Shown here piece by piece: positions 1 to 7,067 of a DNA stretch of 24,406 nucleotides; the stretch's first letter is position 1, and every line of letters begins with the position of its first letter. Position numbers and translations under genes: made by a program. A model generated the notes under the pieces. That model was not told where the DNA came from and did no database searches. It saw nothing but the letters and a program-made list of their open reading frames with translations. Source of the DNA: CAJQHT01 sp038123275 (GTDB lineage Bacteria > Pseudomonadota > Alphaproteobacteria > Rickettsiales > UBA1997); assembly GCA_038123275.1 (NCBI GenBank), contig JAYORG010000021.1, positions 1-24,406 of the forward strand. Reading direction: 5' to 3'.

Positions 1-1
1 T

Positions 2-208
2 TGGAAAATTCTAAATGTACCTCAAAGAGAGGCTGTAGAAATTCACTATGGCAATCGAGCAAAAGACACCAGAGGATGCGTAATATTTGGTAAAAGATGG
101 GGATTCATTGATGATGAATTAGCAGTCCTAACTTCAAAGCCAACACTCAATCGCATTAAAAGAAACAAAACCCTGCCAGATAAATTTTGTCTGCAAGTAA
201 CCAGTTAA
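2..208 (+). CDS. C-terminal fragment of a DUF5675-like phage protein (cut by the left edge)
   Basis: The frame is open from base 2 to a TAA at 206-208, giving 68 residues without a start. The fragment contains VEIHYGNRAKDTRGCVIFG, which matches from memory the 'IHxGNxxxDTxGCxxxG' core of DUF5675-family proteins. These are small proteins found in phage and prophage lysis regions, and their enzymatic role is not established. The following genes (holin-like, then a spanin-like pair on the same strand) support a lysis-cassette context. The N-terminus lies outside the window, so total length is unknown. I am fairly sure the frame is coding and moderately sure of the family. Confidence 0.7.
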   Translation, partial: WKILNVPQREAVEIHYGNRAKDTRGCVIFGKRWGFIDDELAVLTSKPTLNRIKRNKTLPDKFCLQVTS

Positions 209-226
209 TTAATCAAAAACAAAATT

Positions 227-487
227 ATGAAAATCAATATTTTAAACTTTATTCAAGATACCAATGGCAATAATTCATCAAAAAGACTTGGTGGATTATT
301 TTGTTTACTTCAAGGCTCTGCTATGAAATTTGGGCTTTTTATGTACGGATTAACCCATAAAACAGTTACACCATTTGACAAACTAGATGCTTCGGCTGAA
401 TCAATGTTGTTTGTTGGTGCTGGTCTTCTTGGTTGGGGTGTGTTTGAAAAAGTTGTTAAAAATAAGAAAAACAAAAAGAAATGTTAG
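227..487 (+). CDS. Small two-helix membrane protein, holin-like
   Basis: The 86-residue product has an N-terminal soluble stretch with an SSKRLGGL motif. Two hydrophobic segments follow at about residues 22-42 and 58-75 (FVGAGLLGWGVF), and the tail is very lysine-rich (KNKKNKKK). Two helices plus a basic tail is a usual holin plan, and the position between a DUF5675-like gene and a spanin-like pair fits. Its stop codon overlaps the next start (ATGTTAG at 481-487), so the two are probably translationally coupled. No clear Shine-Dalgarno sequence precedes the ATG at 227. The holin role is inferred from size, topology and neighbours; it could also be a small phage membrane protein with another job. 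Confidence 0.6.
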   Translation: MKINILNFIQDTNGNNSSKRLGGLFCLLQGSAMKFGLFMYGLTHKTVTPFDKLDASAESMLFVGAGLLGWGVFEKVVKNKKNKKKC

Positions 488-696
488 AAGGAATATTTAT
501 TAAATTAGCCATCTTATTTGGTGGTGTTGTCACTTCATTTATTTTTGGTTATTCCAAAGGCAAAAATGATGAAAAAGTTAAACAATTAAAAGCGAATGTT
601 AAAGATACTATTGAAACTAAAAAGAGACGTAAAAAGCGTAGTTCTGATAATATGGCTACTGTTAAGCGCAGGATGCGTAAATACACAATTGGATAA
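481..696 (+). CDS. Putative inner-membrane spanin (Rz-like)
   Basis: The 71-residue product has one N-terminal transmembrane segment (about residues 5-24, FIKLAILFGGVVTSFIFGY). A highly charged region follows (GKNDEKVKQLKANVKDTIE, then a Lys/Arg cluster), predicted to be helical and periplasmic. This is the layout of an Rz-type i-spanin, shorter than lambda Rz. The next gene starts inside it in another frame and encodes a lipoprotein, the overlap that defines many Rz/Rz1 pairs. The start overlaps the stop of the holin-like gene. Function is assigned from topology and arrangement, not from sequence similarity. Confidence 0.6.
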   Translation: MLEGIFIKLAILFGGVVTSFIFGYSKGKNDEKVKQLKANVKDTIETKKRRKKRSSDNMATVKRRMRKYTIG

Positions 697-820
697 TTTT
701 TGTTTATGGGCAAATCCGATAATGATAACTAAAGAAGAAAACGAAACTTTATTGTCTGATAATACTCTGAGACAAATTGATGATTATAATCAAGAGTGGG
801 AAATTAGGTGTAGTAAGTAA
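596..820 (+). CDS. Putative outer-membrane lipoprotein spanin (Rz1-like), overlapping the i-spanin gene
   Basis: The 74-residue product begins within the preceding gene in a different frame (overlap 596-696). It has a basic N-region, a hydrophobic core (VVLIIWLLL) and a lipobox-like SAGC with the lipidated cysteine at residue 27. The mature part has CLWANPI and, near the end, RQIDDYNQEWEIRC. That resembles a recurrent tail in small phage proteins that follow holins (RQI..HN..W...C, from memory). Lipobox position -3 is Ser rather than the preferred Leu, so lipidation is likely but not certain. The stop codon lies at the base of the hairpin at 819-854. Confidence 0.62.
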   Translation: MLKILLKLKRDVKSVVLIIWLLLSAGCVNTQLDNFCLWANPIMITKEENETLLSDNTLRQIDDYNQEWEIRCSK

Positions 821-854
821 AGAGGAGGGCGTTTTAACTTAGCCTCTCCTTTTT
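819..854. terminator. Hairpin between convergent genes, probable bidirectional terminator
   Basis: Bases 819-829 (AAAGAGGAGGG) pair with 844-854 (CTCTCCTTTTT) over 11 positions, counting two G-T pairs, around a 14-base loop. The hairpin spans the stop codons of the + strand gene (ending 820) and the - strand gene (ending 834). One arm ends in five T residues on the + strand and the other gives AAA/TTT on the - strand. Placement between convergent genes is typical of a shared intrinsic terminator. Free energy was not computed. Confidence 0.55.
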
Positions 855-1091
855 AACAGTAACCCAGTCTTTATCGTCAATATTGAAAAATGTTAAATTC
901 TCACCATCAAAATCAGCATCCCAAGTTTCACCTTGCTCGTCTTTAAATTTTACTGATTCTTGGTCTTCTAGAGCATCAACTAGCTTCCAATGTTCTGGGC
1001 TAATTACAACATGATAATCAATTCCAACAGAAATTACTCTTCTAAAATCTCCATTTCTTAATTCGTCTTTTTTAATTTCTATATTTTGCAT
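834..1091 (-). CDS. Small acidic protein of unknown function
   Basis: The 85-residue product is soluble, acidic and rich in aromatic residues, with no signal peptide or membrane segment. Sequence such as GIDYHVVISPEHWKLVDAL followed by alternating hydrophobic and charged stretches suggests an alpha/beta fold. I do not recognise the family. The gene faces the phage-lysis genes and has its own strong promoter-like sequence at 1137-1165, so it is probably transcribed alone and ends in the hairpin at 819-854. No convincing Shine-Dalgarno sequence precedes the ATG. A phage-accessory origin is possible from position only. Confidence 0.6.
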   Translation of the reverse strand: MQNIEIKKDELRNGDFRRVISVGIDYHVVISPEHWKLVDALEDQESVKFKDEQGETWDADFDGENLTFFNIDDKDWVTVKKERLS

Positions 1092-1136
1092 TTTTAATTT
1101 TATTTCAAGTTAGTAAATAGCTCTAAAGCCTTCTAT

Positions 1137-1165
1137 ATTATAGCTTCAAAGGTGTTTACAGTCAA
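1137..1165 (-). promoter_or_regulatory. Sigma70-type promoter for the 834-1091 gene
   Basis: Read on the - strand, TTGACT (1165-1160) is followed after exactly 17 bases by TATAAT (1142-1137). The -10 is a perfect consensus, the -35 matches five of six, and the spacing is optimal. The predicted start is near 1130, leaving a leader of about 40 bases before the ATG at 1091. It is the clearest promoter I found in the window. Confidence 0.8.
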
Positions 1166-1231
1166 CTTGAATGATGCAAATAATTGATGTTTCTATTTAA
1201 AAATTTAGATATTTTCTTGTTGGAAAAATAG

Positions 1232-1278
1232 GGGAGTAAACTAAAAAACAGGGAGTATTAAAGGGGAGATATCGGGAG
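1232..1278 (+). repeat. Four spaced GGGAG motifs
   Basis: GGGAG occurs at 1232, 1251, 1264 and 1274 on the + strand, in a stretch otherwise rich in A and T. The last copy lies inside the outer helix of the candidate structured RNA. The spacing (19, 13, 10) is irregular, so this is not a simple tandem repeat. A protein- or RNA-binding role is conceivable but unsupported. Confidence 0.3.
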
Positions 1279-1348
1279 CACCACCACTCAAACCCAGAGT
1301 GTCTAGTTTATTTACCTGTGGCTATTGTATTGGACTAGAATCCCGATA
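1270..1348. other. Nested inverted repeats, candidate structured RNA
   Basis: Three perfect helices are nested in 79 bases. The outer one is TATCGGGA (1270-1277) with TCCCGATA (1341-1348), 8 bp. Inside it CACTC (1285-1289) pairs with GAGTG (1297-1301), 5 bp with a 7-base loop, and TCTAGT (1302-1307) pairs with ACTAGA (1334-1339), 6 bp. The last helix abuts the outer one with one unpaired base, making a three-way junction. Strand is undetermined: it lies just downstream of the last gene of the - strand operon and upstream of nothing on the + strand. No run of Ts marks it as a simple terminator. It is not a normal tRNA. The rest of the gene-free stretch 1092-1372 holds only the promoter at 1137-1165 and the GGGAG motifs at 1232-1278. 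Confidence 0.45.
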
Positions 1349-1372
1349 AAGGAATTGTAACGCAATGTTTTG

Positions 1373-3853
1373 TTAATTGTCAATAATATCTTCAAACCCA
1401 TTCAAATCAGCAATTATTCTGCTTAATTCTTGGTAGTCATTTAATTTATGGGTATCTATTATTTTCATTATAAAATAAGCGTGATTTAATCTTGATCTTA
1501 CTTCAATAATGTAATCTTTGCCATCATCAATGGGTATCTTACACCAAGATAATGGTGGCTTTACGTCTTTATAAATGCAGTTCTCATTATTTCTGTGGTC
1601 TTGGAAAAATTCAAAATCTGTAATTGAATATTGATTAATTTCGTTTATTCCTACCATCAGCATATAATATCCTTCCTTGCAATGCATACCAAATGCGTGA
1701 TTTTTTCCTAACTTCATTACTTTTCTTACTGGCTCATAAGTAAGCTCTTCTTTTGTAAGTTTACAGATGCTTTTATTAGCATTCATTCTCCTTACTATTT
1801 CTTTTTCATCTTTTTTGATATTGGCGACATATCTTTGTTTTAAAGGTTTAATCTGATCTTTTGGGATCACTATATTTCCAGGTAAAAAATCCATAATTTC
1901 TGCTTTTTCTTTTTTTAGATTTTTAGCAGGAACTATATTATTTATGGTTTTATATTCATAAGTAGCAGATGAGATGAAAACATCATTATATTTTATTTCT
2001 TTGGTGAATAGAATATTGCTGGTATTTGCTTTATCCATTACGCTTTTATTAAAATCAGAACCCATAATTTCATAAGAAACTCTGAAATGCTTGTTCTCTA
2101 GCTTATAAGGGTTAATCCTATATTTACTATCTGGTATTTTATGGATATTCTCAAATACATCTACCATTGGTATCTTATAATCGTTGCCATAAAGAATATC
2201 TGAAATTGGCACTAAATATTCTTCTCTTAGTAGCAATATATTTGCTTCTTTATTATCAACAACTTCTAGGTTTCTAATTGGATAGGCGTGCTTAAAGAAT
2301 TGTTGGTAATAGCCAAGATGCTTTTTTCTAACAATTTCAACATCAGTTTCATCTAAATATGCTCGATACATATCTGCATATTGTCCAAATCTAAAATCAT
2401 CTACTCTAAGAACAAGAAGATCATTTTTGGTTACGATATCATAAGAAATTCTAATATCTCTTTGTAGCTCTTTAATTTCTGGCATTTTAGTTAAGTTCTT
2501 CTGCCCATCTTTAATTATAAGCCCATAGTCAAAATTTTTTACAAAGCTATTTTCTAGATTTCCTGCTTGATGTCTTGTAGTTGGATCAACAAAGTAATTT
2601 TTACCATTAAATTCAATATTTAAAATTACATGATTAAATAGGTTGGGATCAGGTAAGAAGCTTGTTAATGAAGCTCCGTTATCAGATGAAACTAGAACTG
2701 GATTTGATTTAACTCCAATTTCATTTAGCATTGTTTTAAGTAGCATGGTTTTTCCCTTACAATCACCAGCTTTAGTCTTAAACACTTCATTTGGATTTGT
2801 GGGGGTAAAATTATAAATATTACCAGCTAATAACAGATAACGAACGTCTGTTTGAACGAATCTAGTAAATTTAATAATTTTATCTTCTTTGGATAAATTA
2901 GGATTATTTGCTACTTCTTTAATAAAATCATTTAAGCTTTTATCTATGCTGCTTGGCTCTTTGTATAATTCTAAATTATCTTCAACAATATTACCCCAAT
3001 CACTTTGATTGGAAATATGAACTTGTGATAGCATATTTTCATTATAGGGGATGTTTTGTTCTAGAATTTCAGGGCCATAAGGTTCTGCATTTTTGATTTG
3101 CCAGAAATATTTAAAATAATCGTCATGATGATTTTTGATTCCTTTAATATCATTGCCAAAATTTTTAATAAAAATTTCTTCATCCTTATCTACAATTAAG
3201 CTTCTGTGAATCTTCTTGATAAATCTATAATCTCTTAATGGAAGTACTGTTGATTTTGCTGTGGAAATTTGGTTATTTTCATATCTAAGGATTGAGTAAT
3301 CAATAATATCATCTTTTTGGACTCCTGGGATTATGAAGCTAATTTTTTTAAATTCAGCAAATGATGAATTACCATCTAATATTTTTTTATCACGTATTTT
3401 GACGATTACATCTTTGGTTTTATCGATTTTTTTACCATTTCTTATGATTGTAGCCTTGTTTAGATATATTTTAGAGTAATAAGGTTCGTATTCTTGGAAA
3501 AATATGGCATGCTTATCAACGCCTTGAAAGCTTATTATTTTCTTTACATTTCTGAAATAAGTGCCTTCGTCAATAAAACTAGTTTGAGTATCTGAAAGTA
3601 ATGTTATCGCTCCATAGCTGTGTTTTTCTTTATCTGTTGAAGGGTTGTAATCTGAATAATTTATATCATCTACCCAAGAAGGGGTTGATTTTATACCATA
3701 ATATCCTTGGTTACTATCTTTCTGAAGGAATATAGAAAAGGTTAATAGCAAGACTGCTATAAAGCCTGATATTGCACCAAATATGTATATGGGTTTTGTT
3801 TTTATGATTTTTCTAATTATGCGTTTTGTTAAACTGCCATTATTTTTAATCAT
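1373..3853 (-). CDS. Membrane-anchored DUF3857/transglutaminase-like protein at the end of the T1SS operon
   Basis: The 826-residue product has one N-terminal transmembrane segment (about residues 21-43), so the rest should face the periplasm. Residues about 80-270 fit a DUF3857-type beta domain. Residues about 305-430 form a transglutaminase-like fold with a visible Cys-His-Asp set: C365 in AGDCKGK, H408 in FNHVIL and D423 in FVDPT. The family includes cysteine peptidases and amidases as well as true transglutaminases. A C-terminal region of about 400 residues is rich in beta strands and Cys/His, and is unassigned. The start overlaps the stop of the HlyD-like gene by eight bases (ATGATTAA). 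This implies co-expression with the exporter and suggests a role in processing or releasing the exported RTX proteins, as LapG does for LapA, though this is not LapG. Domain call good, role inferred. Confidence 0.8.
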   Translation of the reverse strand: MIKNNGSLTKRIIRKIIKTKPIYIFGAISGFIAVLLLTFSIFLQKDSNQGYYGIKSTPSWVDDINYSDYNPSTDKEKHSYGAITLLSDTQTSFIDEGTYFRNVKKIISFQGVDKHAIFFQEYEPYYSKIYLNKATIIRNGKKIDKTKDVIVKIRDKKILDGNSSFAEFKKISFIIPGVQKDDIIDYSILRYENNQISTAKSTVLPLRDYRFIKKIHRSLIVDKDEEIFIKNFGNDIKGIKNHHDDYFKYFWQIKNAEPYGPEILEQNIPYNENMLSQVHISNQSDWGNIVEDNLELYKEPSSIDKSLNDFIKEVANNPNLSKEDKIIKFTRFVQTDVRYLLLAGNIYNFTPTNPNEVFKTKAGDCKGKTMLLKTMLNEIGVKSNPVLVSSDNGASLTSFLPDPNLFNHVILNIEFNGKNYFVDPTTRHQAGNLENSFVKNFDYGLIIKDGQKNLTKMPEIKELQRDIRISYDIVTKNDLLVLRVDDFRFGQYADMYRAYLDETDVEIVRKKHLGYYQQFFKHAYPIRNLEVVDNKEANILLLREEYLVPISDILYGNDYKIPMVDVFENIHKIPDSKYRINPYKLENKHFRVSYEIMGSDFNKSVMDKANTSNILFTKEIKYNDVFISSATYEYKTINNIVPAKNLKKEKAEIMDFLPGNIVIPKDQIKPLKQRYVANIKKDEKEIVRRMNANKSICKLTKEELTYEPVRKVMKLGKNHAFGMHCKEGYYMLMVGINEINQYSITDFEFFQDHRNNENCIYKDVKPPLSWCKIPIDDGKDYIIEVRSRLNHAYFIMKIIDTHKLNDYQELSRIIADLNGFEDIIDN

Positions 3854-5363
3854 CTCTAAATGCTTTATAGGTGGCGTCTTTGATAGGAGATAATAAATAT
3901 GATAACAACGTTCTAGATCCTGTGATTATAAATACCTCCGCTGGCATTCCTGGGTAAAGCTGGATATTTTCTTTTAGTGACTTTAAGGACTCATCAGAAA
4001 TTTTAATCCTACCTAAAAAGTAATTCTCACCAGTAATTTCATCTAGCAAAATATCTGCTGAAACGCTCATTAATATCCCATCTAATTTTGGTACTTTTTT
4101 GGCTTTAAAAGCACTAAGATTAATTTTGGCTTTCAACCCTTGTTTTACTACATCAATATCTTTTGGATTGATTTTTGCTTCAATAATTAACTCTTCATCT
4201 TGAGGAACAATATTCATAATTTCACCACCTGGTGGAATAACTGCTCCTTTTGTATGGAATTTAAGATCCATTACAATACCAGAAGAAGGTGCTTTTATAA
4301 CTGTTCTTTTTAGTACATCCGAGGTTGAGGTTAGCTGTTCTGTTAATCCTGCAATTTTAGATTCAACTTCCTGCATTTCTGCTAGAATGGTATTTAAGTG
4401 TTCTTTACTAAAATTGACTATTTCTAAATTAGTTTCAGATATAGATTGTTGCGACTTAGCAATTGATGCTGTTAGGCTACCTTTTTTACCTTGCAATTCT
4501 GCAATCTGTTTTTCTAGGTTTAATTGGTCAGTTACTGGAACATTTCTTAGCTCTACCATTTTTTTGGTCATTTCCAATTCATTTGCCAGAATTTTAAGCT
4601 GACTATTTGTAGCTTCTTCTTGAGCCTCTAAAGCCTCTATTTCCTTTTCTAATTGGCTAATTCTCTTCTTTAAAATATCAATCTTTCCAAAGTAAGATTC
4701 CTTTTTAATATCATAAATATTATATTGAGTTTTGATTAACTCTTCAATTTCTTTATATCCTGTTTTTTTGCCTTGGTCTTCTATTGAAGATAAATCTAGT
4801 TCCCCATCATATCCTTGTTCTTTAACTAATCTTTTATAAATTGCCTTTGATGTAAGTAATTGTTTTTGAACTACTGATTGTTGTGCTTGAGCTTGAATAT
4901 TTTGAAGCACTACTAAATCTGAACCAGTTACAACTTCTTGCCCCTCTTTAACCATTATCTCTTGAATGATTCCACCTTCTAAATGCTGTATGGTTTTTCT
5001 ATTAAAATCCAAAACTACAGTACCTGGGGCAATAGAAGAAGAGTTAATAGGCATTAACCCAGCCCAAACAAAGAATATCAAGAAAAAGCCAGTAATAATA
5101 TAAATACCATATTTAACAGGCTTTAAACCAATTTGATTTTCTTCTAATTTTAGATATTTATCAAATAGAATACTTATTTGTTCGCATTTATCATCAATGT
5201 ATTTCTTAGTTTTAGGGAAATAATATTCAAATTTTTTGATGATGAATTTTTTAGTCTTTTTTAGATATTTTTTTATCTTCTTTAAAAATTCGTTCAGTCT
5301 CTTCTTTGACTGTTTTTTTAGCTTATTTAGATAATCTTGTGTTTTTTTAATTAGCTTCTTCAT
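3846..5363 (-). CDS. T1SS periplasmic adaptor, HlyD/PrtE family
   Basis: The 505-residue membrane fusion protein links the ABC transporter to the TolC-like channel. One transmembrane helix (about 83-106, YGIYIITGFFLIFFVWAGL) is followed by the lipoyl-like half motif GTVVLDFNRKTIQHLEGG and IIQEIMVKEGQEV. A long helical hairpin (about 165-345) comes next. The second lipoyl half (VIKAPSSGIVMDLKFHTKG) and the beta-barrel segment ending LYPGMPAEVFI complete the fold. The unusual feature is an N-terminal cytoplasmic extension of about 80 residues with some 23 lysines in the first 60. It overlaps the upstream ABC gene by ATGA and the downstream gene by eight bases. Family assignment is secure. Confidence 0.93.
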   Translation of the reverse strand: MKKLIKKTQDYLNKLKKQSKKRLNEFLKKIKKYLKKTKKFIIKKFEYYFPKTKKYIDDKCEQISILFDKYLKLEENQIGLKPVKYGIYIITGFFLIFFVWAGLMPINSSSIAPGTVVLDFNRKTIQHLEGGIIQEIMVKEGQEVVTGSDLVVLQNIQAQAQQSVVQKQLLTSKAIYKRLVKEQGYDGELDLSSIEDQGKKTGYKEIEELIKTQYNIYDIKKESYFGKIDILKKRISQLEKEIEALEAQEEATNSQLKILANELEMTKKMVELRNVPVTDQLNLEKQIAELQGKKGSLTASIAKSQQSISETNLEIVNFSKEHLNTILAEMQEVESKIAGLTEQLTSTSDVLKRTVIKAPSSGIVMDLKFHTKGAVIPPGGEIMNIVPQDEELIIEAKINPKDIDVVKQGLKAKINLSAFKAKKVPKLDGILMSVSADILLDEITGENYFLGRIKISDESLKSLKENIQLYPGMPAEVFIITGSRTLLSYLLSPIKDATYKAFRDD

Positions 5364-7057
5364 TTCTTACTGGCAGTATGTTTCTTTTTTAATGATTCAA
5401 GCTGTTTTAGAACTTTGTTTTTTTCATCGAAGAATTGGATCTGTCCTTCATGCATCACTAATATTTTATCCACTACATCTAAAATTGCTGTTCTGTGCGA
5501 TACTACAAAAGTAGTGATCTTTCTTTGCTTAGCAACTTTTAAGGCATAAACCAAAGCTTTTTCACCATCAGCATCAAGATTTGAGTTTGGTTCATCTAAA
5601 ATCATTATTTTAGTATTATCATATAAAGCTCTTGCTAGAGCTATTCTTTGTTTTTGACCTGCTGATAGATTTTTGCCAAGATTTTCTAGTGAAGTATCAT
5701 AGCCTTTATCAAAATCTGAAATTACCTTATGACTTCCTGCATCCATTGCCGCTTTTACCACTTTTTCATCATCTATTTTTTCTTCCATTCTAGCAATATT
5801 TTCTTTTATTGTTCCAGCTATAAATTCAACTTGTTGCGGTAAATAACCAATATATTTACCTAAAGATTCACGATTGTAATTTTGCAACTTAGCATCATCT
5901 ATTAAAACTCTTCCAACAGAAGGCTCAATTATTCCCGACATTAATCTAGCAAGCGTTGTTTTTCCTCCTCCGCTTGGGCCAATAATAGCAATAATCTCTC
6001 CTGGGTGAGCTTCAAAATTAATTGATTTTAGGATGAGCTTATTGTTATCTTCTGCTTTGTAGGAGGTATTTTCTAATTTTATTACTCCTTTTGGTTCTGG
6101 TAATTCTGTTTTCTCATTCTCAAAAGTAATAGTATCAACTGCTTCATTTAGTCTATTATAAGACTTTTTGCTGTTTAGAAATTGTTGCCAAATATTGACC
6201 AAAGCATCAAATGGTGCTAGAGCTTTTCCTGCTAAAATAGATGTAGCAATAATTCCACCGGCGGACATCTTATTTTGAATTACCAATACTGCACCAACTG
6301 CCATTGTTAGAACCTGAATTAACATTCTAATTAATTTGGTAATTGATGAGATATAAAATCCAGCAGCATTTGCTTGATAAGAAAAATCCTGCATTTTGTT
6401 TCTTTCAACAAATAGCTTTTTAATTACGTTGCTTTTCATCCCCATAGCAATTATGGCTTCACTACTATTTGTTAGGTTGCTGGTTTTATTGAAGAATGCC
6501 ATTTGCATATCATTAACCTTTTTTATTCTTTTATTTGCCAGTTTTTCATTTAGGTAGGCCATTAAAAAAAGAATTGCTGCACCTATGACTGTGATAATAC
6601 CATTTATTGGATGAATGAAGAAAATAACTAAAAAATAGATTGGAGAAAATGGAGCATCAAAAAGAGAAGATAGGGCTGGGCTATTTAAGAAATTCCTAAT
6701 CGTATTTAAGTCTCTAACTAAAGATGAACCAATAGTATGGTTGTGAACAGAAATATCTAAAGTTTTATCAACTAATAATGGCTCTAATTTCTTTTCTAGA
6801 TGAAAACCAATTTGAGCAAAAACAAAGTTTCTAACTATTTGTAATGCTGTCATAAATAGCAGCATCACAAAAACAATCAAACTTATAACTACTAATGTTT
6901 CAATACTGAAGCTCGATAAAACCCTATCTAGAACTTGTAGTGAATAAATAGGCATTGCCAGCATGGCAATATTAATGAAAAAGCTAAAGATAAAAGCATA
7001 GATAAATGATTTCTTACAGCTCCATAATGCTTCTTGTAATATTGTTTTTTTATCCAT
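5360..7057 (-). CDS. T1SS ABC transporter, permease-ATPase (PrtD/HlyB family)
   Basis: The 565-residue half-transporter has about six transmembrane helices in the first 300 residues. The nucleotide-binding domain is complete: Walker A GPSGGGKT (360-367), Q-loop near 408, signature LSAGQ (464-468), Walker B IMILDEP (484-490) with catalytic E489, and H-loop H521. There is no N-terminal C39 or C39-like domain. Length and the start (SxxINIAMLAMPIYSLQVLDRVL) match the PrtD type that exports RTX proteases and adhesins. The start is set by AGGAG seven bases before the ATG; this Shine-Dalgarno overlaps the TAG stop of the TolC-like gene, so translation is probably coupled. Its ATP hydrolysis should power export of the upstream RTX proteins. 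Confidence 0.95.
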   Translation of the reverse strand: MDKKTILQEALWSCKKSFIYAFIFSFFINIAMLAMPIYSLQVLDRVLSSFSIETLVVISLIVFVMLLFMTALQIVRNFVFAQIGFHLEKKLEPLLVDKTLDISVHNHTIGSSLVRDLNTIRNFLNSPALSSLFDAPFSPIYFLVIFFIHPINGIITVIGAAILFLMAYLNEKLANKRIKKVNDMQMAFFNKTSNLTNSSEAIIAMGMKSNVIKKLFVERNKMQDFSYQANAAGFYISSITKLIRMLIQVLTMAVGAVLVIQNKMSAGGIIATSILAGKALAPFDALVNIWQQFLNSKKSYNRLNEAVDTITFENEKTELPEPKGVIKLENTSYKAEDNNKLILKSINFEAHPGEIIAIIGPSGGGKTTLARLMSGIIEPSVGRVLIDDAKLQNYNRESLGKYIGYLPQQVEFIAGTIKENIARMEEKIDDEKVVKAAMDAGSHKVISDFDKGYDTSLENLGKNLSAGQKQRIALARALYDNTKIMILDEPNSNLDADGEKALVYALKVAKQRKITTFVVSHRTAILDVVDKILVMHEGQIQFFDEKNKVLKQLESLKKKHTASKK

Positions 7058-7067
7058 ATTGCTTCTC

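Noticed and set aside
1310..1335. A cobalamin riboswitch, suggested by GCCACAGG on the - strand
   Set aside because: Only part of a B12-box-like string is present. The rest of the aptamer is missing and no gene follows it on the - strand within range except the small unknown gene.
1270..1348. A tRNA or tmRNA-like gene, because the outer helix is 8 bp and one inner arm is 5 bp with a 7-base loop
   Set aside because: Neither strand has a T-arm next to the acceptor-like helix, the loop lacks the U33-type anticodon pattern, and the other arm has a 26-base loop. No CCA or conserved tRNA positions are present.
1373..3853. LapG-type adhesin protease
   Set aside because: It has an N-terminal membrane anchor, a DUF3857-like domain and a large C-terminal region. 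LapG is a small periplasmic protein with a different family signature. Only the fold and the catalytic triad are shared.
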